From Chloroflexota bacterium (GTDB taxonomy: Bacteria > Chloroflexota > Anaerolineae > Anaerolineales > Anaerolineaceae), in contig JAGVUS010000464.1 in the NCBI GenBank assembly GCA_019136175.1, positions 1-14,675 of the forward strand: 14,675 nt of DNA. Direction: 5' to 3'. The translations under genes and the position numbers were made by a program. The notes beneath the pieces are model-generated. The model had not been told where the DNA came from. It saw only the letters and a program-made list of their open reading frames with translations, and searched no databases. Of this stretch, positions 6,715-14,351 are shown piece after piece (position 1 is the first letter of the stretch; the number at the start of each line of letters is the position of its first letter).

Positions 6715-8541
6715 CTAAATACCCCAGTAAAGTATCAAACCAGCCAGAATAACCCCAACGATGAGGATTGTTAATGGTGTCCCAATTCTCAGAAAGTCCC
6801 GGAATCTGTATCCACCGGATCCCATGACCATCAGGTTAACAGGATGCCCCAGTGGGGTGGGAAAAGACAGGGAACAGGAGAGTGCAACGCCCATTGCCAT
6901 TGCCCTGGGATCGACCTGTAATTGGCTTGCAGCAGCCAGTGCCAGCGGACCAATCACCAGCGCCGCCACCTGCCCGCTCATCACCTGGGTCAGCAGGAGT
7001 CCTACACCAATCAAAACAGCTGCAATCACCCAGGGAGCAGCAAAGCCAAGATGTTGGATCAGTGCCACGCCAACTGCATCTGCCAGACCGGTGGACATGA
7101 TAGCCGTACTCAGCGGCCACATGCCTGCAATCAAAAAGATGGCTTTCCATTCCAGGTTTTTGTAAACATCATTCATGGTCAGGCAGCCCGTCAGCAACAT
7201 GAGAACAGCACCAGCAAGGACAACCTGTGCCACAGGCAAATAGCCAAGGGTGGCAATTCCCAGTGTCACCACCATGATTGCCAATGCCAGCCAAAGTTTG
7301 CCCGGTTTCAGCACTGCATCCGGATTTTCCTCCAGGAGGAGCAAATCGCTGTGGTCTGTCATTGCATGAATGACCGATGCCAGCCCTTGGACAAGCAGGG
7401 CATCCCCAAACCGGAGCTTAAGATCGGACAAGCCGGAAGAAATGGCATCCCCGGACCGCCATACAGCCACAACATTGAGATGATACTTGTCGCGAAACCG
7501 GATTTCTTTCAGTGTCCTCCCAATCAGGCTGGAGTGCGGGGAAATCACCAATTCCGCCAGGGTAATATTTTCATTACTGACAAGGGATGGTTCAGCAGGA
7601 TGGACTTCCCTCTGGAGGCGTTGTGCTTCCATGATCTCTGCTGAGATTTGACCCTGGACGAACAGCCGGTCTCCCACTTCCAGGGTTTCCTCCGGACCCG
7701 GAGCCAGAATTGCCTGCCCGTTGCGCAGGATGCCCAGGATGGTCGTACGGGTTTGCAGCGCCCAACCCATATCCGCAAGCCGCATCCCCGCCAGGGGGCA
7801 GCCTGCAAGCACCCGCACCTCCGATATGGTATTCCGTAAATTATAGAGTGTTTCCAGGCGTTGATTCAATTGTTCCTGCTGTTGCTCGCCGCGATTTGGT
7901 GCAGATGGAAGCAGACGCCTGCCCCAAAGCAGCATATACAGGACCCCAACAGCAACAACCGGCAAGCCCACTGGTAGAAAATCGAGCAATCCAAATGGTT
8001 CCAAGCCATTATCTTTTAACATCCCGCTGACCACAATGTTGGAGGTTGTCAACAGGGTTGCCATGCCACCCAGGGCAGTACCATATGCCAGGGGCATCAG
8101 CAACTTTCCTGCCGGTACACGTGTCCGGCGGGCGACCGCCATGGTTGCCGGAAACAACACCCCCACCACCGCAATATTATTCATGAACAGGGATAATCCG
8201 GCAGCAACCAGCATGGTAACCAGGATCAGGCGGATTTCATTTTTTCCACCCAACCGGCGCATCCAGTTCCCCAGCCACAAAGCCACACCTGTCTGCCGCA
8301 ACCCTTCCGAAATGATGGAGATTCCCAGGATGGTCATCACTGCCGATCCGGAAAAACCTGCAAACGTTTCCGCCGGTGTGACCAATCCACTGAGCCCCAG
8401 CACGACCATGATAATTAATCCCATTAAATCCGCGCGCACGCGATCAGAGATTAATAACACGGCAGCAATCAAGGTGATCAGCAGAGTGAGAAGGGCGGAT
8501 GGTTCCAATAGGCTTTCCAACCAGGATTTGATTGATTGCAT
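6715..8541 (-). CDS. SLC13/ArsB-type anion permease with two RCK_C domains
   Basis: From the ATG at 8541-8539 the protein has 608 residues. Two membrane blocks (about 15-207 and 415-606) flank a soluble insert. The first block contains MNNIAVVG (120-127) and the TTSNIVVSG segment (165-173). The second contains SFPTPLGHPVNLM and GSGGYRFRDFL, both typical of the SLC13 (DASS)/ArsB superfamily of sodium- or proton-coupled anion carriers. The insert holds two TrkA-C (RCK_C) domains, at about 240-310 and 325-400, which often bind small ligands and may gate transport. Substrate cannot be told; sulfate, dicarboxylates or other anions are possible. The open frame continues to 9033, but that part lies antisense to recJ. 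No Shine-Dalgarno site precedes this ATG, and a TATAAT element overlaps it, so the exact start is uncertain. It heads the tgt-uppP-lipoprotein chain. Confidence 0.88.
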   Translation of the reverse strand: MQSIKSWLESLLEPSALLTLLITLIAAVLLISDRVRADLMGLIIMVVLGLSGLVTPAETFAGFSGSAVMTILGISIISEGLRQTGVALWLGNWMRRLGGKNEIRLILVTMLVAAGLSLFMNNIAVVGVLFPATMAVARRTRVPAGKLLMPLAYGTALGGMATLLTTSNIVVSGMLKDNGLEPFGLLDFLPVGLPVVAVGVLYMLLWGRRLLPSAPNRGEQQQEQLNQRLETLYNLRNTISEVRVLAGCPLAGMRLADMGWALQTRTTILGILRNGQAILAPGPEETLEVGDRLFVQGQISAEIMEAQRLQREVHPAEPSLVSNENITLAELVISPHSSLIGRTLKEIRFRDKYHLNVVAVWRSGDAISSGLSDLKLRFGDALLVQGLASVIHAMTDHSDLLLLEENPDAVLKPGKLWLALAIMVVTLGIATLGYLPVAQVVLAGAVLMLLTGCLTMNDVYKNLEWKAIFLIAGMWPLSTAIMSTGLADAVGVALIQHLGFAAPWVIAAVLIGVGLLLTQVMSGQVAALVIGPLALAAASQLQVDPRAMAMGVALSCSLSFPTPLGHPVNLMVMGSGGYRFRDFLRIGTPLTILIVGVILAGLILYWGI

Positions 8542-8569
8542 TATAACTGTGCTGCCATGGATCGTCCAA
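8540..8569 (-). promoter_or_regulatory. Candidate promoter toward the permease-tgt-uppP operon
   Basis: On the minus strand, TTGGAC (8569-8564) and a perfect TATAAT (8545-8540) are 18 bases apart. The -10 overlaps the chosen permease ATG (8541-8539), so transcription from here would start near 8533, inside the called gene. Either the promoter is fortuitous, or the true start lies slightly downstream, for example at the TTG of codon 8. Confidence 0.4.
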
Positions 8570-8573
8570 TCCC

Positions 8574-8603
8574 AGGACAGCCGGGAGAAATCCCGGTTAT
8601 AAT
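8574..8603 (+). promoter_or_regulatory. Candidate recJ promoter with a palindrome in its spacer
   Basis: TATAAT (8598-8603) is a perfect -10 element. AGGACA (8574-8579), 18 bases upstream, matches the -35 consensus at four of six positions. Transcription would begin near 8610, giving a leader of about 27 nt. It stands back to back with the permease promoter candidate. Confidence 0.5.
8581..8596. repeat. Perfect inverted repeat in the recJ/permease divergent region
   Basis: CCGGGA (8581-8586) and TCCCGG (8591-8596) are exact reverse complements around GAAA. The palindrome fills most of the spacer between the proposed -35 and -10 of recJ, where a bound protein would affect that promoter. It lies upstream of the predicted start site, so it is more likely a DNA site than an RNA hairpin. 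Confidence 0.55.
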
Positions 8604-8636
8604 TCAGTATTCTTACACCGTCCCATGGAGGGATCG

Positions 8637-10328
8637 ATGCAAATCCCCGCCTACCGCCGCTGGCAAATCGCCCCCGCCCTGCCCGCGGAAGCCAATATCG
8701 CCCTGGTTGAGTACCCATATCCCATCCGGCAGATTCTTTATAATCGTGGCTGCCTGGATGCAGATTCGGCAGAAAGATACCTGCGCGCCCAGCCTGTAAT
8801 GTATGATCCATTCCAGATGATTGGCATGGAGGATGCCGTTGCCCGAATCCTGTCCGCCATATCCATGGGAGAGGAAATTGTGGTTTACGGCGATTACGAT
8901 GTGGATGGCGTAACTGCAACTGCACTACTGGTCCAGGTGCTCCAACAAATGGGGGGAAAAGCCCGGGCATACATCCCCAACCGTTTTGATGAAGGGTACG
9001 GGCTGAACAACGAAGCCCTGGATGTCCTTGCACAGGAACAAGTACGTCTCGTCATCACAGTGGACTGCGGTATTCGCTCCCCCGTGGAAGCGGAACATGC
9101 CCGTTCCTGCGGCATGGATATGATCATTACGGATCATCACCACCCCAAGGATGAGATCCCAAATGCCTGGGCGGTCATTTGCCCACGCCAGGAAGGAGAC
9201 CCCTACCCGGACAAAAACCTGGCTGGAGTTGGGCTGGCATTCAAACTTGCCCAGGCATTGCTTCTGCGCCACCCGGTGGAAGGGGTATCCGCAGAGGATT
9301 GGCTGGACCTGGTGGCATTGGGCACCGTGGCAGACCTGGTCCCATTGGTGGACGAGAACCGGGGGTTGGTGCGCGCGGGTTTACGGATTCTGCGGATGGG
9401 CAGACGACAGGGCGTCCTTTCGCTCGCCCAGGCAGCTGGTTTAAACCCGGAGCGGTTGACCGCCGGTGACATCAGTTTTGGATTGGCTCCCCGTCTGAAC
9501 GCTGCAGGACGGCTTGAATCCGCCCTGGCTGCATTTGCCATGCTGATGAGTACCGATCCAATGGAAGCCGGACCCCTGGCACAAAAGCTGGATGATCAAA
9601 ACCGCCAGCGACAGAAGATCACCCAGGAAATCCAGCAGGCTGCCGAACTGATGGCGGCAGAGGAAGTCTCCCCCCACTTGATTTTTGCCGTTCACCCGGA
9701 GTTTAATTCCGGCGTGGTGGGGCTGGCGGCATCCCGCCTGGTGGAGGCTTATTACCGCCCAGCCATTGTGGGGCAGATTGGAGAGGAAACAACCCGCGCC
9801 TCCTGCCGCAGCATCCCCATCTTTCATATTACCAAAGCACTGGACGAATGTGCTGATTTGCTGGTCCGGCATGGTGGACATGCCATGGCAGCTGGCTTTA
9901 CCGTCTCCAATCATCAACTTGAAGAGCTGCGGGTTCGGTTACAGGCAATCGCTGAGCGCGAATTGGCTGACCAGGAACTGGTGCCTTCCCTGCGCGCAGA
10001 TATTGAACTCCCCCTGTCCGAAATTCGACCTTCCTTGCTGCCATACCTGGACCAGTTGCAACCCACCGGCACCAATAATCCGGAAGCAGTTTTTGTCGCC
10101 CGGAATTTGTGGGTAACAAATTCCCGGACAGTTGGGGCGGAAAAGAAACATCTCAAATTGACAGTGACTGATGGTTCCATCACCTACGATGCGATTGCAT
10201 TCCGCCAGGGGCACTGGCAGGATCAAATGCCGGAGAGCGTTGACCTGATGTTCACTTTTGAGAAAAACAATTTCCAGGGGCGGGAATATCTCCAACTGAA
10301 CGTTAAGGACATTCAACCCAGTCCCTGA
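8637..10328 (+). CDS. recJ: Single-stranded-DNA-specific 5'-3' exonuclease RecJ
   Basis: The product is 563 residues from the ATG at 8637, a DHH-family nuclease that degrades single-stranded DNA 5' to 3' in recombination and mismatch or excision repair. The metal-binding motifs are in order: GDYDVDG at 85-91, VDCG at 142-145, TDHHHP at 165-170, and LGTVADLV at 228-235. The region PRLNAAGRL (285-293) and the DHHA1 motif GGHAMAAGF (413-421) follow, and an OB-like nucleic-acid-binding domain makes up the last 110 or so residues. An ATG at 8625 is in frame but its own codon overlaps the GGAGG (8627-8631) that serves the ATG at 8637 with 5-nt spacing, so the second ATG is preferred. Length is typical. 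The gene is divergent from the permease and 14 bases from the next transporter gene. Confidence 0.96.
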   Translation: MQIPAYRRWQIAPALPAEANIALVEYPYPIRQILYNRGCLDADSAERYLRAQPVMYDPFQMIGMEDAVARILSAISMGEEIVVYGDYDVDGVTATALLVQVLQQMGGKARAYIPNRFDEGYGLNNEALDVLAQEQVRLVITVDCGIRSPVEAEHARSCGMDMIITDHHHPKDEIPNAWAVICPRQEGDPYPDKNLAGVGLAFKLAQALLLRHPVEGVSAEDWLDLVALGTVADLVPLVDENRGLVRAGLRILRMGRRQGVLSLAQAAGLNPERLTAGDISFGLAPRLNAAGRLESALAAFAMLMSTDPMEAGPLAQKLDDQNRQRQKITQEIQQAAELMAAEEVSPHLIFAVHPEFNSGVVGLAASRLVEAYYRPAIVGQIGEETTRASCRSIPIFHITKALDECADLLVRHGGHAMAAGFTVSNHQLEELRVRLQAIAERELADQELVPSLRADIELPLSEIRPSLLPYLDQLQPTGTNNPEAVFVARNLWVTNSRTVGAEKKHLKLTVTDGSITYDAIAFRQGHWQDQMPESVDLMFTFEKNNFQGREYLQLNVKDIQPSP

Positions 10329-10342
10329 TTTTTCAACCGGAC

Positions 10343-11254
10343 ATGATGTTTCACCATCCTCCTTCACGCATCAGGGCAATCTTACTGGCTTTGCTGGTGA
10401 CATTTCTCTGGTCCACCTCCTGGATCCTGATCAAAATTGGATTAAAGGATGTCCCTGCGCTGACCTTTGCTGGACTGCGGTATATGCTTGCATTCCTCAT
10501 CCTAATTCCGTTTTCCATCCAACCCGCACATCGAAAAGCAATCCGGGAAATGAAACCTTCCATTTGGGGAAAGCTTGTCCTTTTAGGAATCCTTTTATAT
10601 GGGGTTGCCCAGGGAGCCCAATATATTGGTCTGGACAGGCTGCCCTCCACTTCCGTCAGCCTGTTATTAAACCTCACCTCACCGGTTGTGGCACTGCTTG
10701 GAATCCAGCTTCTCAAAGAAAACCTTTCCAGGCGGCAGTGGCTGGGGGTTTTGTTCAACCTTGCCGGAGTGCTGGTCTTTTTTGGACCGGTTCAGTTCCC
10801 TGCCAGCCAAATATGGGGAATGGTTATCGTAGTCATCGGCATGCTGGCGAATTCATTGGGGGCAATCCTCAGCCGGGGTATCAATCGTACACGACAGGTT
10901 TCTCCAACCCTTGTAACCACCATATGCATGGGAATTGGCGCGGTCCTGATGCTGGGCGGCGGAATAATTACAGAGGGAATCCCCCGTATGACTATCCCTG
11001 TCTGGGGAATCATCGTCTGGCTGGCATTGGTAAATACCGCCATGGCATTCACACTTTGGAATTACACCCAACAAACCCTCACCGCCATGGAATCAACCAT
11101 CATCAACAGTACAATGTTGATCCAGATCGCCATCCTGAGTTGGATTTTTTTGCAGGAAAGCCTTTCGGGAATGGAAATCCTCGGCATGATCCTGGCTGCC
11201 GCCGGAGCAGTGCTGGTCCAGTTAAGAAACCACGCCAGCAATAACCAAGCGTAA
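10343..11254 (+). CDS. EamA/DMT-family transporter
   Basis: This 303-residue membrane protein consists of two tandem EamA domains (about residues 12-140 and 155-292) with roughly ten hydrophobic helices. The start, LLVTFLWSTSWILIKIGLKDVPALTFAGLR split over the first helix and loop, is characteristic of the drug/metabolite transporter superfamily: a W-S near the end of helix 1, then P-xx-F-xx-R. The helix ending LTSPVVALLG and the STIINSTMLIQI segment are the matching repeat positions. Substrates in this family range from amino acids to nucleosides and cannot be assigned from sequence alone. The ATG at 10343 lies 14 bases after the recJ stop and lacks a clear Shine-Dalgarno site, suggesting co-transcription with recJ; a second ATG follows directly at 10346. 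The stop codon abuts the palindrome at 11254. Confidence 0.88.
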   Translation: MMFHHPPSRIRAILLALLVTFLWSTSWILIKIGLKDVPALTFAGLRYMLAFLILIPFSIQPAHRKAIREMKPSIWGKLVLLGILLYGVAQGAQYIGLDRLPSTSVSLLLNLTSPVVALLGIQLLKENLSRRQWLGVLFNLAGVLVFFGPVQFPASQIWGMVIVVIGMLANSLGAILSRGINRTRQVSPTLVTTICMGIGAVLMLGGGIITEGIPRMTIPVWGIIVWLALVNTAMAFTLWNYTQQTLTAMESTIINSTMLIQIAILSWIFLQESLSGMEILGMILAAAGAVLVQLRNHASNNQA

Positions 11255-11278
11255 CATTGTACAATAAGTGTACAATGT
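11254..11278. repeat. Perfect 10-bp inverted repeat upstream of the TspO-like gene (candidate operator)
   Basis: ACATTGTACA (11254-11263) and TGTACAATGT (11269-11278) are exact reverse complements around ATAAG. Each arm holds a TGTACA core, and the two cores are 11 bp apart, about one helical turn, so a dimer could contact both on one DNA face. No T-run follows on either strand, so it is not an intrinsic terminator for the transporter gene that ends at 11254. The right arm coincides with a proposed -35 element, a usual place for a repressor operator. Confidence 0.75.
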
Positions 11279-11297
11279 GACGATTCTCGCATAGAAT
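11269..11297 (+). promoter_or_regulatory. Candidate promoter of the TspO-like gene
   Basis: TGTACA (11269-11274; four of six matches to TTGACA) and TAGAAT (11292-11297; five of six to TATAAT) are separated by 17 bases. Transcription would start near 11304, leaving a leader of about 22 nt with an AAGGAG site. Both elements are embedded in inverted repeats. Confidence 0.6.
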
Positions 11298-11298
11298 C
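11282..11298. repeat. Second perfect inverted repeat, over the -10 of the TspO-like gene
   Basis: GATTCT (11282-11287) and AGAATC (11293-11298) are exact reverse complements with a 5-base spacer, CGCAT. The right arm covers nearly all of the proposed -10. The centre is 24 bp from that of the first palindrome; the arm sequences differ, so two different binding proteins, or one DNA site and one chance match, are both possible. Confidence 0.55.
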
Positions 11299-11325
11299 TG
11301 GTTATCAACTTTAAGGAGTATGCTC

Positions 11326-12090
11326 ATGAAACTACGTCCAATCATCAATTTTGTTATGTTTCTTGTAACCGTTGCGGTCAACTCGCTTGCCAATATCCTC
11401 CCCATCAATGGGCGGAATACAGGTGAAATATCCGATTCAATCCCTGCCCTGTTTACACCAGCCGGGTATGTTTTTTCCATCTGGAGCCTGATCTATCTTG
11501 CCTTGCTTGGGTTTTCCATTTACCAGCTGCTTCCTGCCGGTCAGACACCGCGGCTGGAACGGTTGGGATATGCGTTTGCCATCAGCGGGGTTTTCAATAC
11601 CGCCTGGATCCTGGCATGGCATTATGGACAGGTTTTCCTGAGTGTCCTCATTATGCTCGGTCTGCTGGCAACCCTGATCTGGATCTATGGAAAGCTTGAA
11701 ATCGGCATCAAACCGGTTTCGGTTCGTGAAAAATGGCTGGTCAACCTGCCATTCAGCATCTACCTGGGATGGATTTCAGTTGCAACCATTGCCAATATTA
11801 GCGCCCTGGGTGTAACAGCCAACTGGAGTGGATGGGGACTCTCCGGCACAACCTGGACAATCATCATGATCGTCATTGCCACCCTGTTAGGGCTTGCCAT
11901 GACCTTCCTGCGTCGGGAAGTGGCTTACACACTGGTATTGGTCTGGGCATTGATTGGAATTGCTGTGGCGCAGAAAGAGATCCCTGCCATCAACACCACA
12001 GCATACATCACTGCTGGAATATTGGCTGCCGCGCTGATTTTCAACCGACTTGGGTTGATGACCAACAGGAAGACATTGGTCAATCCATAA
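11326..12090 (+). CDS. TspO/MBR-like tryptophan-rich membrane protein (long form)
   Basis: The ATG at 11326 gives 254 residues and is 7 nt from AAGGAG (11313-11318); the in-frame ATG at 11320 is only 1 nt from that site and is rejected. The protein has about seven hydrophobic helices and ten tryptophans. Features of the TspO/MBR or 'tryptophan-rich sensory' group are FTPAGYVFSIWSLIY near residues 44-58, then FNTAWILAWHYG. Classical TspO is about 160 residues with five helices and binds porphyrins and other tetrapyrroles; the 250-residue versions are common in bacteria and their role is unclear. The assignment is to family only. The promoter carries two inverted repeats, so expression is probably regulated. 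The 3' end overlaps the converging glycosyltransferase gene by 11 bp, with no terminator between them. Confidence 0.7.
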   Translation: MKLRPIINFVMFLVTVAVNSLANILPINGRNTGEISDSIPALFTPAGYVFSIWSLIYLALLGFSIYQLLPAGQTPRLERLGYAFAISGVFNTAWILAWHYGQVFLSVLIMLGLLATLIWIYGKLEIGIKPVSVREKWLVNLPFSIYLGWISVATIANISALGVTANWSGWGLSGTTWTIIMIVIATLLGLAMTFLRREVAYTLVLVWALIGIAVAQKEIPAINTTAYITAGILAAALIFNRLGLMTNRKTLVNP

Positions 12091-12763
12091 AGCGATACTT
12101 GATCAATGTCCACAGGGCAATCACAGCATCCCAGGCTTTGATCTTCTTCCCCTCGGAGTAATCGCGTGGATTGAAATCAATTGGAACCTCATAAACCCGG
12201 ACTTTTCGCTTCAGCACCTTGGCAGTAAATTCCGGTTCAAAATCAAACCGGCGCGCGTGGATGACCATATTCTCAACCACGTTGCGCCGGAACACTTTAT
12301 AGCCGGTTTCCATATCGCTGAGAATATTGTTGTACAACAGGTTAGTAACAAAGGTCAACAGCTTGTTGGCAACCATGTTCCAGTACAGGATGGGGCGCCT
12401 GCCAGCCCCCAAAAAGCGGGAGCCATAAACCACATCCGCCTTCCCTTCACGAATGGGAGCGAGCAAATTGGGATATTCTCGAGGATCGTATTCCAGGTCG
12501 GCATCCTGGATGATGATGATATCTCCGGTGGCGTGGCGGAAACCGGTAACGAGCGCAGCACCCTTGCCGAGGTTGCGCTCATGCAGGATTACCCGGACAA
12601 TACCGCTGCCATCCAGTTCCCGGAGAATCTCCCGGGTGCCGTCGGTGGAGCCATCGTCCACCACCACAATTTCATGCACCAGGTCCATGTTTTGAACCCG
12701 CCGCAGAATTTCCTGGATCGTTTTTGCTTCATTGTAAACAGGAATGACAACTGTTATTTTCAT
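12080..12763 (-). CDS. Family 2 glycosyltransferase, dolichyl-phosphate-mannose-synthase type
   Basis: The ATG at 12763-12761 gives 227 residues starting MKITVVIPVYNE, the classic GT2 N-terminus; the open frame extends 26 codons upstream but those residues fit no family. Motifs follow in the usual order: VVDDGSTDG (34-42), RNLGKGAA (63-70), QDADLEYDP (86-94) with the DxD metal-binding Asp87/Asp89, YGSRF (113-117) and METGYKVFRR (151-160). No membrane helix follows, so this is the soluble catalytic-only form. Such enzymes move a sugar from a nucleotide donor to a polyprenyl phosphate for glycolipid or glycoprotein synthesis. The acceptor here is unknown. There is no clear ribosome site; TATAAT at 12776-12771 sits 7 bases before the ATG, consistent with a leaderless mRNA. 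It lies downstream of the RsmF-like gene. Confidence 0.92.
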   Translation of the reverse strand: MKITVVIPVYNEAKTIQEILRRVQNMDLVHEIVVVDDGSTDGTREILRELDGSGIVRVILHERNLGKGAALVTGFRHATGDIIIIQDADLEYDPREYPNLLAPIREGKADVVYGSRFLGAGRRPILYWNMVANKLLTFVTNLLYNNILSDMETGYKVFRRNVVENMVIHARRFDFEPEFTAKVLKRKVRVYEVPIDFNPRDYSEGKKIKAWDAVIALWTLIKYRFMD

Positions 12764-12770
12764 ACCTTGG

Positions 12771-12776
12771 ATTATA
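12771..12776 (-). promoter_or_regulatory. TATAAT element directly upstream of the glycosyltransferase gene
   Basis: A perfect -10 hexamer on the minus strand ends 7 bases before the ATG, so the transcript would begin at or next to the start codon. I see no good -35 at 16-18 bases upstream, so activity may need an activator, or the match may be chance. Confidence 0.4.
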
Positions 12777-12804
12777 TCAGAGCAATTCCCAATCATTTTC
12801 CGCG

Positions 12805-12829
12805 ATAATCGTATCCAGGTATAATCGTA
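12805..12829. repeat. 9-bp direct repeat upstream of the glycosyltransferase gene
   Basis: ATAATCGTA occurs exactly at 12805-12813 and 12821-12829, a 16-bp period. It lies about 30-50 bp upstream of the TATAAT element for the glycosyltransferase gene, where an activator could bind. Two short copies in an AT-rich gap may also be chance. Confidence 0.35.
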
Positions 12830-12854
12830 CCCTTTCACCATTGCCTGTTCTGCA

Positions 12855-14351
12855 TCAGTAAATCACCCGACGTGGCAGCAGGTTCTTTACCCCCCTGGAG
12901 GTGATCCTCCCGCGTCCCAGATACCGTCCCCACGAATCTGTCAGCATCGCGACCTGACCGGCAGGCAGGATTGATATACGCAATGACAGGTTTTCCCCCC
13001 GCTGCCAGGCATTCACCTGGTCAAAATCCAGCAGTATCTTCCCGGATTGGATTTCCCTCCAATAGCGGGCAGCTGCCTGGTGAGTGATTTCCCAACCCGA
13101 CGGAGTTTGTTCGGCAAACAACAACCCCAACATTTGCACCGGAAATTCTCCAAACCGGTTGAAGTACATGGCAGGCGCCAGGATGACTGAATCACCATTC
13201 TGCCAGAATACCAGGTTCCCGCCAGATACCTTTCCTGCAATATCCAGCCCATATTTTTGAAGCAGAGACTCCGCCTGTTCCCGGACAACCACATCTGGTA
13301 CAGGTTGCCATCCAGCACGGGTCAGTGACCGTGCCGGGATTTGCTCCTGTTCACCAAGAATGGAATCAGTTTTGGTCAGGCGGGCAGCAAAGAAACCGGA
13401 GGTGCCCAGACGGTGTGGAAACAGGCGGGCTGCGCGTACGACATCCGGATGATACGCAAGCTCTCCAACCTGTCGCAAGCCGGGTGCACTCGCACGCAGC
13501 CGTTCGTTCATATCATCCAGCTGGACGGCACGACCATACCGGGTGAGGACGGCATCCAGCACACCCTCATCCTCTTCTGGGGCAAGTGTGCAGGTGGAAT
13601 AAACTACCTGCCCGCCCACTCTCACTGCCTGCAAGGCGCTGACCAGCAAGCGCACCTGCCGATCCGCTAACGCCAACCGCTCCCGGTTGGTAATGGGGCG
13701 CATGGGATGGGACTCGGTTGAACGCAGGTTTTCCATGCTGCAGGGTGCATCCAGCAATACCCGGTCAAAGGTTTCCGGGAACCAGGCACCAAATTTTTCA
13801 CCCGGGAAATTCGTCACTGCACCGCTCACCGCCCCCCAATTTGCCAGCACCACCCGCAGCGCCTGGATGCGGCTTGCGCTTGAATCATTTGCCATAACCA
13901 GTCCCTGATCCGCCATCCGGTCCAACAGGTGGGTGGTCTTGCCGCCGGGAGAAGCTGCCATATCCAGCACCAGCGGCGTTTCCCCGGGTTCAAAATCAAA
14001 TAATTCCACCGGCAGCATGGAGGCGGCATCCTGCAGGTAATAAAAACCCATGCGGTGTTCAGGAGTCTGGCTTGGTGGCAATTCAGTTTTATCCAACCAC
14101 CAGCCAGTCGGGCAATACGGCACCGCCCGCAGACTCCATCCATAGCGATCTGCCCAAGCGGGAATCATTTCATCAGGATTCGCTTTTTGCGGATTCACGC
14201 GCAGCGCACCCACCAGCGGCTTTTCCAGTTCCGCTTGCAGTGCAAGGAACTCCTCTGCTGATATCAGCAAACGGTATTTTTCCAGTGCAGCCAGCTGCAC
14301 CTGGGAGGATGATGGTCTGGGTGTTTGCTTTCTTTGTTTCCGGCGGGTCAC
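12855..14351 (-). CDS. RsmF-like 16S rRNA m5C methyltransferase (NOL1/NOP2/Sun family)
   Basis: This 498-residue protein uses S-adenosylmethionine to methylate C5 of a cytosine in rRNA. The Rossmann methyltransferase core starts with YYLQDAASMLP (104-114), followed by the SAM loop DMAASPGGKTTH (130-141). It carries the two family cysteines: C204 in DAPCS (201-205) and C254 in YSTCTLAPEE (251-260), the releasing and nucleophilic residues. After residue 300 comes an extension with a PUA-like C-terminal region, which fits the longer RsmF (YebU) type rather than RsmB; the exact target cytosine is not proven. The start is GTG (14351-14349), 12 bases past the rsmE stop; I see no Shine-Dalgarno site, and TACAAT (14363-14358) lies at leaderless spacing. 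Co-transcription with rsmE is likely. Confidence 0.9.
   Translation of the reverse strand: MTRRKQRKQTPRPSSSQVQLAALEKYRLLISAEEFLALQAELEKPLVGALRVNPQKANPDEMIPAWADRYGWSLRAVPYCPTGWWLDKTELPPSQTPEHRMGFYYLQDAASMLPVELFDFEPGETPLVLDMAASPGGKTTHLLDRMADQGLVMANDSSASRIQALRVVLANWGAVSGAVTNFPGEKFGAWFPETFDRVLLDAPCSMENLRSTESHPMRPITNRERLALADRQVRLLVSALQAVRVGGQVVYSTCTLAPEEDEGVLDAVLTRYGRAVQLDDMNERLRASAPGLRQVGELAYHPDVVRAARLFPHRLGTSGFFAARLTKTDSILGEQEQIPARSLTRAGWQPVPDVVVREQAESLLQKYGLDIAGKVSGGNLVFWQNGDSVILAPAMYFNRFGEFPVQMLGLLFAEQTPSGWEITHQAAARYWREIQSGKILLDFDQVNAWQRGENLSLRISILPAGQVAMLTDSWGRYLGRGRITSRGVKNLLPRRVIY

Noticed and set aside
8542..9033. 164-residue N-terminal extension of the permease frame
   Set aside because: It lies antisense to the 5' end of recJ, lacks permease character and would remove the divergent intergenic region.
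11254..11278. Intrinsic terminator for the EamA transporter gene
   Set aside because: The hairpin is AT-rich and no T-run follows on the plus strand; the position over a -35 element favours an operator.
12257..12808. Plus-strand open frame of 183 codons
   Set aside because: Antisense shadow of the glycosyltransferase gene, which has all GT2 motifs.
12764..12841. 26-codon upstream extension of the glycosyltransferase
   Set aside because: The residues fit no GT2 N-terminus, whereas MKITVVIPVYNE is the canonical family start.
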